Positions 33,227-45,196 of a DNA stretch of 64,000 nucleotides are shown here, one piece after another. A program made the position numbers and the translations under genes. The notes beneath the pieces were generated by a model that did no database searches, was not told where the DNA came from, and was given only the letters and a program-made list of their open reading frames with translations. Position 1 is the stretch's first letter. Every line of letters begins with the position of its first letter. The DNA comes from Cyanidiococcus yangmingshanensis (Eukaryota; Rhodophyta; Bangiophyceae; Cyanidiales; Cyanidiaceae), in NCBI GenBank assembly GCA_013995675.1, contig VWRR01000003.1, positions 682,001 to 746,000 on the forward strand, written 5' to 3'.

Positions 33227-35441
33227 TTACCAGAACGCGCGATGCTTGAATTTGGGATACACGAAAGTTTGCCAACCGGCTTCTCGAACAGCTGTCAGTA
33301 GATTGTTCCATCATCAACTCGGATTTGCTCAGCAAATCGTCCTCGTTCTCGACCAGTCCCAGTCGAAGCAGGTTCCAGCAGAGAATCGCCCGAAATATGT
33401 CTCTTTGACCGGCATCCCGATGGAGCACAATACCAGCACGCGAGCGGCGCAGCCAGGTCCATGGCCTATGAACGTCGCCGAAACGCAGCAGGAACTTGGC
33501 TGCGCCAAAGCGTCCGATAAGTTGTTCTGCATCGTGCTCATCCTGGACCAGGCGAGAGAAGGGCACAAATGCATGTCGCGGTAGTGGCTCTGGCAGAATC
33601 ACTCGCTCTTCTGCGCTTACCTGTTTTGGATTGGGCACGAGACCCGTTTTCAAGTAGTGCTCAATGACCAGTGAGGTTCGCTGCAAATTAAGTGTACGAA
33701 ATTCGATGACACGAAGCTCTTTCCAGATCGCAAACAGGTCTACTGCACTGAGAATCAGATAGGTTGCCACGACCTTTGGACGAGACGTGCCGATGATTTT
33801 GGAGAGCTGAATGCCCAGTGCCATTCCCCCAAGGTCCGCGATGGTGATCTGGGCCTCTCCCTTGGCGGTAATATCGGCAATATTCTCGTTACGGTCCGCG
33901 AAAGAGCGGTACATCGCATTTCTGGTGGCTGAAGCTGTCAACATTGAGCACAGCTTCGCAGTGTTCGCCAACGTAGCCACCAGAAGGAACGACTGCGGAA
34001 CGATTCTCGTAGCGATTTCAAGCCCATTCCCTAGAGAGTACAAAAGCGCACTGAAGAATCTGAAGCGCTTCGGATCGGCATCCATGTCGCGACCAAGCTG
34101 ACTGGCCCAGAGCATTTTGCCCACTCGGCTGAGGCCATCCTTGAGAACCCAGCTAATCGTCGCTGCTTGACTGATCTTGTTACCGCTTTTAATGCCCAGT
34201 GCGATGAGCAAGGCCTGGGTGCCAAAGACACCGACCGTGCTTGACATGAGCCGTTGAAACAGCCTCCATTTGGCAAATTCGTAGTAATCTGCAGTAACAT
34301 CCTCGGGAATGAATGACTGCTTGAGCCAGAGCCATTTCCGACGAGCAAAGCTCCAAAATTCGGCCTCGTAATCCAAGTCACCATCGCGCTCACGGAACAC
34401 AAAACGATGTCGTTTGGCGTCCCAGCGAAGCTCGCGCTTATGATTCCCATGGATATCATAAACGGTTAGCGCATAACACCGCCGAGGGCAGGGATTGAAT
34501 AGCGAGCCGCTCAGTGCTACCCCTAACAGCAGCATTGGCAATCTGTGAGGCTCACTGGGATGCTGATGCTTTCCCCATTCAAATCGTAAACGAGCCCGGG
34601 ATAAGACTCCCAGATTTAGTGCCTGCTGGAAGCGTTGCTCTAGCGCATTCAGTTGCATTTGCGGCGCTGCTTCTCGAAGCGCTCGTAGCACCGCTCTCTC
34701 TCTAAAGTCGGGATCCGCAGCGACCGGCGTGGCACTTGCTCGACTTGGAAGACGCAGCGCCTCAAGAGAGAGCTGAGCCGGTGGCAACCATTCCGGCGCA
34801 CTGATTGGTTCCTTTCCCGGTTTTGTGGTTGCGCTCCAAAAGACCGTGCAGGAGGAGAGCGCTTTGATGCACGCTTCTGCACCGATGCAGGCCTGGATGA
34901 CGATGGTGCAGCTGGTACCTAGCGTGGCTCGCAGATGGGCGAGCCGCTGGCTATCAATGACACCCAGATAGCTCCCTCGTTTCCTGAGCTGTTCATCTAA
35001 ATCATGAATGATAAGCGCATGCTTTTCAAGCGTCTCGGCTGGTACCACGACGCCAAACTGAGAACCATACCGAGCTGCGCGAATGATTCCATCAGTCAGC
35101 GCAGCGTTGTCGTCGAGTCGGAGGTTCACACCCGGCGCCAGCAGCACAAGTACCAATGACTGACGGCGACGGGGTCGACCGCGGCTCGTCTGAAACGTAG
35201 CAGAGCGCGTCCCGTGTTCCCACTGCCTCCGAGCCAGTCGTAGCGTCTCTTGAAGAGCTGCAGCGCGGGAACGAGAACGCTCGCCAAAAGACTCCCGGTT
35301 TTGACACGAAACCGGATGTTGAGCTGCATGACTTGGCAAAGACTTGCTGCATATCTGTGGATCTGAAAAGCGGAGCCGATCGTGCACGCAAGCTGCCGCA
35401 ACTCGCACTGCAGGAGCGAACATGAATCCAGCCACCTGCAT
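33227..35441 (-). CDS. RUS (root UV-B sensitive, DUF647) family protein, one frame break near the C-terminus
   Basis: RUS proteins are membrane-associated. In plants they act in plastids and in vitamin B6/auxin-linked pathways; the biochemistry is poorly known. The DUF647 core lies in the middle: YYEFAKWRLFQRLMSSTVGV, ATISWVLKDGLSRVGKML, the DADPKRFRFF region, SFLLVATLANTAKLCSM, RNAMYRSFADRNENIADITA and KGEAQITIADLGGMALG. The N-terminus from ATG 35441 is basic and Ala-rich like a transit peptide. It is followed by an extra domain of about 200 residues before DUF647 that I do not recognise. Near 33312 a +1 step joins SELMM to NLLTAVREAGWQTFVYPKFK and the stop at 33227, which fits the usual short RUS ending better than the unshifted tail running to 33057. 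Confidence 0.85.
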
Positions 35442-36947
35442 TCTACAGCGTGTCGACCGCGTGAGCGGTGCCAAAACTCTACTCTTTTCGTCAGTTTCGG
35501 CACAGTCGATTCACGTAACTATCAAAGTTTAATTCAAATTGATGCGATCAGAAGCGATGAAACGTAAACTGATGTCTGTAACGTCGGTAGTTTGTTCAGA
35601 ACACTGCGTCATTCCTAGAGCGCAGCGCTGCGGCGTCTCATCGAGTATCTTGCGCGTTCTTGTTGCAGCGCGAACTGAACGCCTTCTGCGGACCGAACAG
35701 CTAGGAGCGCACACAAATTGTCGTCGCTCGTCTCTAGGAAAGTTCAGGCCTCCCAAGCAGAGTTACCGCAGATGATCGAAAGAGACTATTGGTCTGTTGT
35801 TGTTGAGTTGCTTTAGAGGAGTTACCGAGAAACCTCGCAGCGCTCAAGGCACGCGAACGAGCGCGAGTCGTGTGCAGCCGCTGATGCTCCGCTTTGGGTG
35901 TGCGCGACTCGGGGCTGCTCCTACACAAGATGAAGCCGTGATAGATCGGTTGAATTGACTTTCACTGAAACTCACTCGAACAGCAATGATTCGTTTGCTA
36001 TGTTTCTAGTGGAGCATCGACGATGCTGCTCTTACATGGCGCGCTCAAGGACCTGTTTTCGTACGAAAGGGTTCGTGCTGCTTGTTTCGTGTGGATACTC
36101 CTTCTCTATCTGGATCCGAAAGTAGGCTGAGGCAGCTCAAGCTTCGCCATCACTTCGCATGTGACGAGTACGTTTCGATACGATTAGGAGATAGACGGCA
36201 GAATATGTTGCAGGCACTCGTTCGATCAAATCGGCTTAGACGAGCCTCCATCTCCAGACTAGCGTATTTCACGACGAAATTGCGCTATTGATTGCAGTAT
36301 GGCTGGAGTAGACGAGCTTATCAAAGGTGAGCCTCAGAATGGTATCGTATAGAGTCATCTCGTTCAAGCAAGCGTACGTGAGACTGAGTGTCTGCATCGG
36401 ATGGTTCTCGTCTACCGACTGGCGAGCAGAAACTTCGCTTGCATTAGAGAAGTGGCAATCGCCGCTCGAAAGTCCCATCGCGAAACAGCAACGTTCGGAT
36501 AATCATCAAAAGCATCCATGATTTCTGAAAGTTGCACCTCCCTGCTTTGTTGCCGTGGTATAGCGCTCGATTCGGGTGCATCATGCCCATCATCTCGTTG
36601 CCGCAATATCTCACTACGGTTTCGTGGAGCACACCACGCCATGGCACTGGAACTATTGCGTTGCAAGCTACAAACAACCCAACAACATACCCTGCGAACG
36701 AGATCTTGCAGACCGAAGGAAAGAGATCGCCCGCTTCAACGACGTTATCATTCTGGAGCCTCATTTTCTGCCCAGCTGCATTCCAGCAAACTGGCGTCTA
36801 TGTATTCAACAACACTGAGGCGACGAACCAGACCAGCGTCATAGCGCTTGTATTGCTACGACAAGGTTCGCACAGTCGCTCCGAACGCTACCTCGATGCT
36901 CTTTGCTTTCTTTTTCGATCACAAAAATTATGTATAGATATACTCAA
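35442..36947. other. Long intergenic region
   Basis: About 1.5 kb upstream of the RUS gene holds no recognisable gene, repeat or RNA. Overlapping short frames occur on both strands (for example 36532-36960 plus), none with a motif. Confidence 0.45.
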
Positions 36948-37199
36948 TCAATCGACCTGAATCTGTCTCACCAGTTCATCGCCCTCATCAGTAACATCTA
37001 CGTATAAAATCCTGCGTTTCACGAAACGTATTCGGTTTCCAACCAGACAAACACCGACCTGAATCTGCCTCACCAGTTCATCGCCCTCATCAGTAACATC
37101 TATGTATAAAATCCTGCGTTTCACGAAACGTATTCGGTTTCCAACCAGACAAATATCCTGTCGAATTGGAAGGACCGTCGAGCGACCACCTGCGACCAT
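36948..37199 (-). CDS. Small ORF with a duplicated 34-residue unit
   Basis: The frame from ATG 37199 gives 83 residues. Two adjacent copies of a unit containing NRIRFVKRRILY and DVTDEGDELVRQIQV differ by an Ile/Val exchange and a residue or so at the junction. The underlying 102-bp DNA repeat keeps the frame, and one of the clear base differences inside the unit is silent. That favours coding but does not prove it. I do not recognise the sequence. It lies just upstream of, and divergent from, the WD40 gene, so part of it may overlap that promoter. Confidence 0.35.
   Translation of the reverse strand: MVAGGRSTVLPIRQDICLVGNRIRFVKRRILYIDVTDEGDELVRQIQVGVCLVGNRIRFVKRRILYVDVTDEGDELVRQIQVD
36953..37153. 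repeat. 102-bp direct tandem duplication
   Basis: Copies start at 36953 and 37055 and are nearly identical, with a few substitutions including T/C near 36968 and C/T in the ctacgt/ctatgt word. The period is exactly 34 codons and falls within an open frame on the minus strand. Confidence 0.93.
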
Positions 37200-37325
37200 C
37201 GAAACATGAACGCCCAGCCGGCCGCTTGGATGTGTCGAATCCCTCGACACTCACCAGTCATATTCTCAACTTTGTATTGTCGTTGAACGAGGGCGTTGCG
37301 ATACGCGCTGCTCAAGAGACAAAGG

Positions 37326-38508
37326 ATGCAGTGCTGTTTTGGTGACCAGCAGCAGTCGGTTTCTCGATTAGAGGCGACTGTGCCTGCTGTGGTGGGTGAG
37401 AAATCGGTGGACTTTCCGTCCTGTGTGGTGCGACTCGCCCAGGAGACAACGACGTACAGCATTGCGGTTCTGCGCGACGACGAGAGCTTGGCGCTGCTGG
37501 CAAGCTCCAATACCAGCGTTCAGGTGCTTCGTTTGACCACTGGTGAAATTGAACAGGCGTTTGAAGGTCATAAAGCTGCCGTGAATGACGTTGTGGAGGT
37601 TCCGACCGGGGCTAGCAGCTTCCTGCAGCATTGATCGCACGATTCAGTTATTCGATCCCACCAACTGTACACGCATTGAAGCGCTGCGCGGCCATCGAGG
37701 TCCAGTCTATGCGCTTTCTGCTGATGCGGAGCAGGAACGCTTGCTGAGTGCTTCTGGTGATGGTAGCTTGCGCCTTTGGTCCTGCTCGGCTCGTAGTTGT
37801 GTGCACGTGATTAAACGCACCCCGACGGACGACGATCCGCTGCACAACGAGGTCTATGATGTCGAGTTTATGCCGTATACAAGCCCCGGTCTGCACTTTG
37901 CGGTTGCTGCGACACAGCGCGGCACAGTCGAACTCTGGGATCTCGGGCACGGAGCCAACTCGCCGATAGCAACTTTCTCCAAAGGTGTCGAGGGCGAAGT
38001 GAGATGTGTGAAAGTCCTCCTACCGCACAGCGGCAATGAGTTCCTCTCGGCGGGAGAGGACCACATACTCCGACTCTGGGACGCTCGGGTTGGTGATGAG
38101 CCCGTTTATATGTTCCGACTTCATCGAGACTCGATCTGGGGACTGGCGACTGACGGCCGTCGGGCCGTGACCACATCCGTTCGAGGGCGAGCCATCTTCT
38201 GGGATATTCGAATGGAGAAGTACGAGAGCCAACTATTGGGCTTTGGGCCGTTCCGTTGTGTCTCCTGTGCCCCGAGTCGAAGGACCTATCACTTGGGTAA
38301 CTTTTACGGTTATATCTACAGTGTCTGGACGGCAAGGATTCCACCAACACCCCTTACTGACTTTCCGGAGACCATTTCGAGGGACGAGCCGCCCTGCATG
38401 TCCAATCGTCGCCTTGTGAATCGAGTGAGCAAAGACTTGCACATTCAAGAGGCTTCATCGGTCCCTTTGAGAAGGCGCAAACGCATTCAGGGATGTCCAA
38501 TTTCATGA
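37326..38508 (+). CDS. WD40-repeat protein, one frame break
   Basis: This beta-propeller scaffold has about six recognisable WD repeats: FEGHKAAVNDVVEVPTG then CSIDRTIQLFD, LRGHRGPVYALSAD then SASGDGSLRLWS, AATQRGTVELWDLG, SAGEDHILRLWDAR, RDSIWGLATDGRRAVTTS and GRAIFWDIR. The layout (irregular first blade, long loop after blade 3) recalls WDR89-like proteins, but the assignment to a subfamily is open. The frame steps +1 near 37607 in GGGG; removing one G gives VPTGLAASCSIDRTIQLFD. The start is ATG 37326. The C-terminus is basic. Confidence 0.8.
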
Positions 38509-39417
38509 GCAGTCAACTTCATAGATCTGACTTCATTGATTCCGCTTTTTGAAAGCAAGCGTAGCACTCGACCAGGGCTCGGATCTCTAGTCCCCGCCGT
38601 TGGCTAACGAGCGGACTGCCTGACCCAAGTCGGTGTCTGGACATGATGGCTCTAGAGAGAGGACTGCCTGCCCCTGGCTATCCTTCTGATTCCTCGACAT
38701 AGCAGAAGATGATACTGCTTGGCAGTCAAACTTTAAGAGTTTGTCGATCGGCTTGAAGCTTCGATACCGAGTTGGCACTTGGGAGATGTTACTGGAGCTC
38801 CACCCAGTGCTCAGTTTCGAACACTGACGAATATGCCCACCGAGATGCCCATGATCCCCATATCTGTCGAAAGAATTTGCCTGGGCCTCAGTTTGTGTCG
38901 CTATCGGTCGTGACGGCTAGGTGGTGGGGGCATGCAATCGATCGCGAAACATGAAAAAACGCAACGCACGTTTGCGGAAGAGACTTTTTTCATCCTTGGG
39001 CATCCGCTTGAACGTGATCACCAAACTTGTGACCATCGGTTGACCCGCCTACATATCCTTCCTTGGATCAATCGCTCATGGAGCCGACTGCATCGCGTGC
39101 GGTCGTCGACGGTAGACGCATCGATGAAATTCGACCTTGGATCCATGGCCTCGACGACCTCGAGATGAAGCTGCACAGTGAGCCACCACTCAACGTGCTG
39201 CCATATTCGCCGACGTACCAGTCCGTGTCAAAGCATCTGTCGATGGTCCAAAACCGCTCAAACGTCGTGGTATTCGAAGAAAACCCCAGAACGTAAGCAA
39301 TAAACGTCGTCGCCTGGGGGTGTGCCAGCACAGCGAGATCGTCGCACTGGCAATCTCGACGGTCGCTGGAAGCCACGCTCGTTCTCGACTTGCTTGCTAC
39401 TGCTGGCTCCGTTTCGT
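38509..39417. other. Intergenic region
   Basis: This 0.9-kb gap lies between the WD40 gene and the SSADH gene, both on the plus strand. I see no gene, repeat or RNA in it. Confidence 0.5.
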
Positions 39418-41041
39418 ATGGTCTTGGTTCGCCGCTGGTGCGCTGATCGACTGTTTTCTGCGCTCCTCAGACGCACAGTGGATCGTCAACGGGTGCTGAG
39501 GAGTTGGCGTCCAGCTATGTCCATGACCAGTGCCTCGTTACCGAGTCGACGTCTGAGCAGTGCACTCTCGGTGGGTGCGCTGCAGCCTGCGCCAGAAGAC
39601 CTCTACATTGGGCATTACATCAACGGACAACAGGTGTTATCAGACTCTTATTACAGAGTGATTGATCCAGCGAATGGGAATACAGTTGCGTTCGTTGCTG
39701 ACGGTGATGAACAAACCATAGAGGAGGCCGTCGAGGCGGCAAAAGCTGCCTTCCCTTCCTGGCGAGAGACATCGCCACAGGTGCGGGGAAACCTCCTTCG
39801 ACGATGGTACGAGCTCATCATTGAACATCGTGAAGTGCTTGGTCGTACCATCACGCGAGAGAACGGAAAACCGCTATCGGAGGCCATCGGCGAAGCTCGG
39901 TATGCTGCCTCCTTCGTAGAGTGGTTTGCAGGCGAGGCGCCACGAGTGTACGGTGATGTGGTCCCTGCAACGAGTGGCCCCAGGCAGGCACTGGTTGTGC
40001 GTGAGCCACTCGGTGTTTGCGCAGCAATTACGCCCTGGAACTTTCCTTGTGCGATGCTGACTCGCAAAAGTCGCGCCAGCACTGGCGACCGGCAATACAG
40101 TCGTGGCTCGTCCGAGCGAGCTAACTCCTGTCTCTGCGATCGCCCTCGCGGAACTGGCGCGTAAGGCTGGTATTCCAACCGGTGTCTTCAATGTTGTTTC
40201 GGGTAGTCGTGCGAGTCTTTTCGGAGAGATGCTCTCTCGTCATCCGGATGTACGCATGCTCTCCTTCACGGGGAGTACGCGAGTCGGTCGTTTGTTGCTC
40301 GCCCAGTGTGCGAGTACGATGAAGCGGACAGAGATGGAACTGGGCGGCCTAGCTCCATTTATTGTCTTTGATGATGCTGATTTGGATGCTGCGGTTGCTG
40401 GCCTCTGGGCCGCGAAGATGCGAAACAGCGGCCAGACCTGTGTATGTCCCAATCGCATCTATGTTCAGCGACCCGTCTACGACGAATTCGCAGCGCGGAT
40501 TGCGACACGGGCCGCGAAAGCCCGAGTGGGTCCCGGAATGGACCGGGAGGTTGAAGTGGGCCCGCTTATTAACCAGGCGGCTATTGAGAAAGTTCATCGT
40601 CATGTGCAGGACGCCGTCCAGAGGGGGGCCAAAGCGCTCGTCGGTGGCCATGCGCTGCCCGAGCGAGGCGCGCTCTTCTACGCACCGACTGTGCTGCGAG
40701 ATGTGCCTCATGACGCTCTCGTCTGTCAGGAGGAAACGTTTGGCCCTGTCATTCCGTTAATGATGTTCGAGGATGAAGAACAAGTTCTGCAGCTTGCCAA
40801 TGCGACAGAGTTTGGTCTGGCGAGCTATGTCTACACCCGTGATCTTGGACGCGCTTTCCGCTGCGCCAATGAACTAGAGAGCGGTATGGTCGGCATCAAT
40901 GAAGGCGTGATCAGCAACGCTGCCATGCCTTTCGGTGGCGTCAAACAGAGCGGACATGGGCGCGAGGGCAGCAAGTATGGCATTGACGCCTACACCAATA
41001 TTAAGTATATTCTCATGGGGTACGGTCATCGGAATTCGTGA
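39418..41041 (+). CDS. Succinate-semialdehyde dehydrogenase, mitochondrial (ALDH5 type), one frame break
   Basis: This enzyme oxidises succinate semialdehyde to succinate with NAD(P)+ and closes the GABA shunt. From ATG 39418 the first about 45 residues are Arg/Ser/Leu-rich with few acids, like a mitochondrial presequence. The ALDH fold follows: YINGQQV, SYYRVIDPANG, EAKAAFPSW-like, RENGKPLSEAIGE, EPLGVCAAITPWNFP, KVAPALATGNTVVARPSELT, SFTGSTRVGR, catalytic Glu in MELGGLAPFIVFDDAD, catalytic Cys in NSGQTCVCPNR, EETFGPVIPLM and the C-terminal GGVKQSGHGREGSKYGIDAY, diagnostic for this subfamily. The frame steps +1 near 40067 in AAAA, between NFPCAMLTR and KVAPALATG. Confidence 0.92.
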
Positions 41042-42614
41042 GCCGGTTGAGACGGCTCTGTTACATTTTTGCAGCGGAGCAGTTTGAATTTCGGGGTCCT
41101 TTTCGAGGAACAGGAAAAGGGGTACGCTTCATTCAGCGTTCATTTTGTAACCACCTGACCTATTGTCCAGTTCTCGATGCTCAGTAATGGCCAGACGCAG
41201 CGGAGATGCGGAACGCTAGTCCGAAACGCCCGTAAGGATGCTTTTTACAGCGCATCCGTCGCTATTTGAATACCCATCGAGGGTGCAAGATTCGGGTCGA
41301 CGATCGAATTTCTGCCTGCAAACAGGCGGCATCGTAAGTACTTGATATCGTCGTCCTTGGTCTTCTTTTTGGACACGAGAACGTATGGATCAAGATTGTA
41401 CCCAACAGAACGGAGGTCACCGCATCCCTACTCTAGTTGTCTCTGTTCCCAAAAGAATATCCTGAAGCCTTAAATGCATTCCAGAATGGACTCGGTTACG
41501 CTGGCTTCGACAGCATCGTCACAACGGAACCGATAACTCCCATAGTGGAGGTCGTGATGGAGATTGGGAACTCCGAGGGGGCACCACCCCTGCTCTGGTC
41601 AACCATCGATCTAGATGTTTGCAGTCGTTCGATGCAGAGTCTCGCCCGCTCCGTGGATGCATGTAGGGTGATCGCGATAGCAGGTCTACCTTGTTGTCGC
41701 TCCAGTACTAGATCATGATGCAAGCGTCTCGGTAGCTTTTGCAAGGTCGCTGAATGTGCTTCGAAGCGACCGATTGAATGCCTCCATCTGATCACAAAAG
41801 CGATGCATCAAACGTGTCATGACAGCATTCGCTAGGCACGTTTGGCATCAAGTTCTCGGCCTGATCATCAGAACAAACCTGACCAGTCCATCGTCTTCAG
41901 GGCACTCGACTCTATGTGGATTGGGAATGGTTTCAAAGCGCTCCGTTCCAAGGCACTTTCAAGAATCGTAAACGCGCATGCTTGCTCGATTCGAGAGTAT
42001 TTCCGGTTACGGGAAACCAATGTTTCGGGCCAGTGGGTGTGCAAGCGATATCCTGGTTGCCTTTGGTTGGCCCGAATCGCCACTCGGAGAGCTGCGAGCG
42101 TGAGACTGGCACTCGTTTACGGCGATGTATCGGTGAGTGTGCACAGTAACCACACGGTCATGGAATGGTTCACCTTCGGTATGGTGCTCGCGATGCAACC
42201 CAAGCTGAGCTATCCATACGTCAACACGATCAACAACCGAGAGCAAGAAAGGGGACTTTGGAAAACGCTCACTTGTGTGGTCCAAAGGCCTCCAGATTGG
42301 GTCGAGTCCATCAATATGACCCCGGCAATGCGTCACTTGCTTCCCTTTCGGTACAGGCCGTCCATGATACTCGGTATGGATTCTATCGATCGCTTCTTGA
42401 TTTGAACCGGCTTCGCCAACCGGTGCTCTTTTTTTCGAAACCGACTCGAAATGCCATCCAGGTTGAGCAATTCTTTGCGAGGCAGACGGAATGCGCGTCG
42501 TCGTTCTGGAAATCAGACCAAATGATTACACTCTGGAACACAACCCCAAGGAAATGAACACCAGCACTTGATCGTCGCCTCGACAGCGACCAAGTCAAGG
42601 CCGCCGGCCAGGAC
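41042..42614. other. Long intergenic region
   Basis: About 1.6 kb lies between the SSADH gene and the stop of the next minus-strand gene. Several overlapping frames of 100-190 codons occur in different frames (for example 41842-42405 plus, 42165-42557 plus), none with a motif I recognise. Given the frequent frame breaks elsewhere, a fragmented gene here cannot be excluded. Confidence 0.4.
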
Positions 42615-43193
42615 TCATCCTGATTTCGGGGGCTTTCGCGACGACTTGCGGTCCCCGACTAGATACTGCCAAAGAGGTGGAAGTGAGTTGACCTTCTGAA
42701 TTGCTGGAGCGACTTCCACCCCTTCTAATGGTGCCGAGCGAGTGTACGTTCCGGTGCCCCGGGTTTCATTCGGAGATTGTGATGAGGCGTTCAACTCCTC
42801 GATCGTCGCCTGCAGCGGATCAATCCAAATGCAAGCACTCCACGCCTCTAATAGTACACGAATGCTCTCCATGATATGGGGCTCCTCCCAAAGACGGTAC
42901 AGGCTTGCGAGAATCCGTTGCTTGCAACAAAGGTCCCGACAAACAGACCGTCCCAGTTCGCTGGTGGTATCGAATCCGCCAGCGATATCCGCGAGCTGTC
43001 TAAGCGCCTGTTGGAGACGAGCCCAAATATCCTCTGATTCTTCGATAACCTTCAAAACATGCTCATCTTGTTGACCGCACTGGATAGAACCAAAAACCTG
43101 CAGACGCAGAAACACGTAGTGCTCCAGCAACAAACCCGACTCTACGGCCAGCCGAAAGTAGGACCGAATATAACTTTTAACGTCTATAGACAT
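42615..43193 (-). CDS. Hypothetical protein, about 192 residues
   Basis: The frame from ATG 43193 (MSIDVKSYIRSYFRLAVE) is mostly helical in appearance: SGLLLEHYVFLRLQVFG, ESEDIWARLQQALRQLADIA, RILASLYRLWEEPHIMESI, LLEAWSACIWIDP. The frame stays open upstream to about 43290, where a stretch reads GTSLFIVDEFIESW, so the protein may start earlier. It ends in a basic tail. No family recognised. Pseudo-repetitive helices could mean an alpha-solenoid fragment. Confidence 0.4.
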   Translation of the reverse strand: MSIDVKSYIRSYFRLAVESGLLLEHYVFLRLQVFGSIQCGQQDEHVLKVIEESEDIWARLQQALRQLADIAGGFDTTSELGRSVCRDLCCKQRILASLYRLWEEPHIMESIRVLLEAWSACIWIDPLQATIEELNASSQSPNETRGTGTYTRSAPLEGVEVAPAIQKVNSLPPLWQYLVGDRKSSRKPPKSG

Positions 43194-43720
43194 AGACCAG
43201 CTTTCGATGAACTCGTCCACGATGAAAAGGCTTGTACCTGCCTGTTGGAGGCTATGAGTCCAACCACTGCCGATGGTTTCGTCGTCGCGGCAGTATTACC
43301 AAATCGAACGAGGGAACCTGTCACTAGTTCAAAAAGTATAGCGCGTCAAGGAGACTAGACGAAATATATGAGACTTTCGTGACCTCAACGTCAAGTCAGT
43401 TTGGAAGCACCACCGGCTTTCGAGAAGCTGCAACGCCCTGGCCTCGTGCTCTGGCACTACCTTCGACAGCACCGCTGCCGGAATGTTGGTTCGAGGTCGA
43501 GATCACTTGACAGCGAAGACCAAAGCTTTTGGAACTGTTTCAAAGACGATCGAGGTCTCAATAATGCGTTCTCCTTGCGGCCAACGCGATCTTCAAGTGC
43601 TCTGAGAGCAGCAACTGAATGGACGTATCCTGGCCTGAACAACTTGGGACGATAGGGAGGAGAGAGCGTTCTCTACACTAAGCGGGCCGGTCCCGAGTGC
43701 ATCGTCACTTGACCCTAACC
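43194..43720. other. Divergent intergenic region
   Basis: This 0.5-kb gap lies between two outward-facing genes, with short unassigned frames. The upstream part of the hypothetical protein may extend into it to about 43290. Confidence 0.4.
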
Positions 43721-45196
43721 ATGCCTCGGTCACCTGAAAAGAAAGAGGTTATCAAGCTGCCCACGGTACGTTTTCAGCGAGATCTATCTGGAGAGGGTCT
43801 TTTACAGGCTCTCCAAGACTGTGGTTTTGCGTACCTCGTAGATCTGGAACCCGAGTTTGGTCAGGCCTTTGCGACGCTCTTGGAGGCCTCGAAAGACTTT
43901 TTCCACCAGCTTACCAAAGAGGATAGAAAAGTGCTGGCACGTGGCCAGTGGCGAGCGGCCAATGCTGGCTATGTCGGAGTTGGTGTCGAGGCACTGGCGC
44001 CGGAGTCGGGGAACCACGACCCCAAGGAGGCCTTCAATGTTGTCTATGGCGATCGGTACGAACCTCTGGAAACGCTACTTCCCGTTTCCCTGCGAACAGC
44101 CAAGAACACCTTTGATCAACTCGTTTTAGGTCGACTGGTGCCGCTGCTCGTAGATCGTCTTGGGGAGGCACTCGAGAGGCATAGCTAGGGCCCCACTGCA
44201 GCGGCGTTTCGGGAAGCGCATGTACTGGCCTGGCCACAGCGCCCAAGTCAACGCATATTACCGTACTCGTTGGATATCCTGCAGCATTCGGCTTGTTCTC
44301 AGGCATCATATCTGGTGAAAGGGAATGGAAAACTCGGCCCTGAGCATATGGAAGCCGTTGATTCGAACGAGTTCGCGCTTTGTGGAGACCTTAATTCGTC
44401 ACGAGAGCAGCAACGCGCCTGCTCGAATCGGCCCAGTCTTCGTGCGAACTTGTCGCAGATGAGCGAAGGAAGTTGCACTTTCTTACAAGAGAGCGCTCGT
44501 TCTGGATCCATGTGCGAAGAGAATGAAGCGCCGTGCCCAAGCAGTCCGAGGCCTCGCGAGCAACATGCAACCGTAACGAGGTCACTTGGCAGCGTATCAA
44601 CCAATGATGGTGAGTGTGCTTGCGACGACATCGACTCGAGCCGATACAACCAGAGTAGGGGTCCTGCAGAGCTCGCCACGACGTTGCGGCTTCTCCACTA
44701 CCCATCGATCCCGCTAGGCACAGTGTTCAACCATGAGAGGGAGGGAAACGATGCTGCCATAGAGCCTGTCGTTCTCGCTGGAGCACATAGCGACTATGGC
44801 ACGTTCACGCTCCTGTACCAGGACCATGTCGGCGGACTGGAACTGCAAATCGGAGAGAGATGGGTCTGTATTGAACGCGAACCGACGGACCCGTTCGGTT
44901 TATTGCTCAATATCGGTGACGTGCTCTGGTTATGGACGCGAGGGCGAATCTCTTCAACGGTGCATCGTGTTGTGGCCCGTGCTCGGAATGATGCTCTTGA
45001 AAGAGACGATTCTCTGCATCTTGATGGATGTTGCCCGGATCGACGTGTCTTTTCAGAGGAGCGCTTCTCAGTAGCGCTCTTTGTGCATCCGCTCGACGAC
45101 ACGGTTGTAGATGTCGTGAATGGGCGCAGAGCCGTCGATGTTTTAAATGAACGACTCGGAAGAACCTATAGGAATCCTGGACCCTGCAATGGATGA
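43721..45196 (+). CDS. 2-oxoglutarate/Fe(II) dioxygenase (isopenicillin-N-synthase-like), interrupted
   Basis: The N-terminal part (43721-44188) matches the DIOX_N region: LLQALQDCGFAYLVD, DFFHQLTKEDRK, NAGYVGVGVEAL and PKEAFNVVYGD. The catalytic part lies at about 44680-45140 in the same frame: TLRLLHYPSIPLG, the Fe-ligand motif HSDYGTFTLLYQD (HxD), LQIGERWVCIERE, LLLNIGDVL, the distal His in STVHRVVAR and the 2OG-binding Arg/Ser in EERFSVALFVHP. Between them are a TAG at 44186 and a Ser/Glu-rich stretch of about 450 bp not usual in this family. The interruption could be an intron, several +1 errors summing to three, or a decayed gene. Substrate unknown. Confidence 0.7.
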
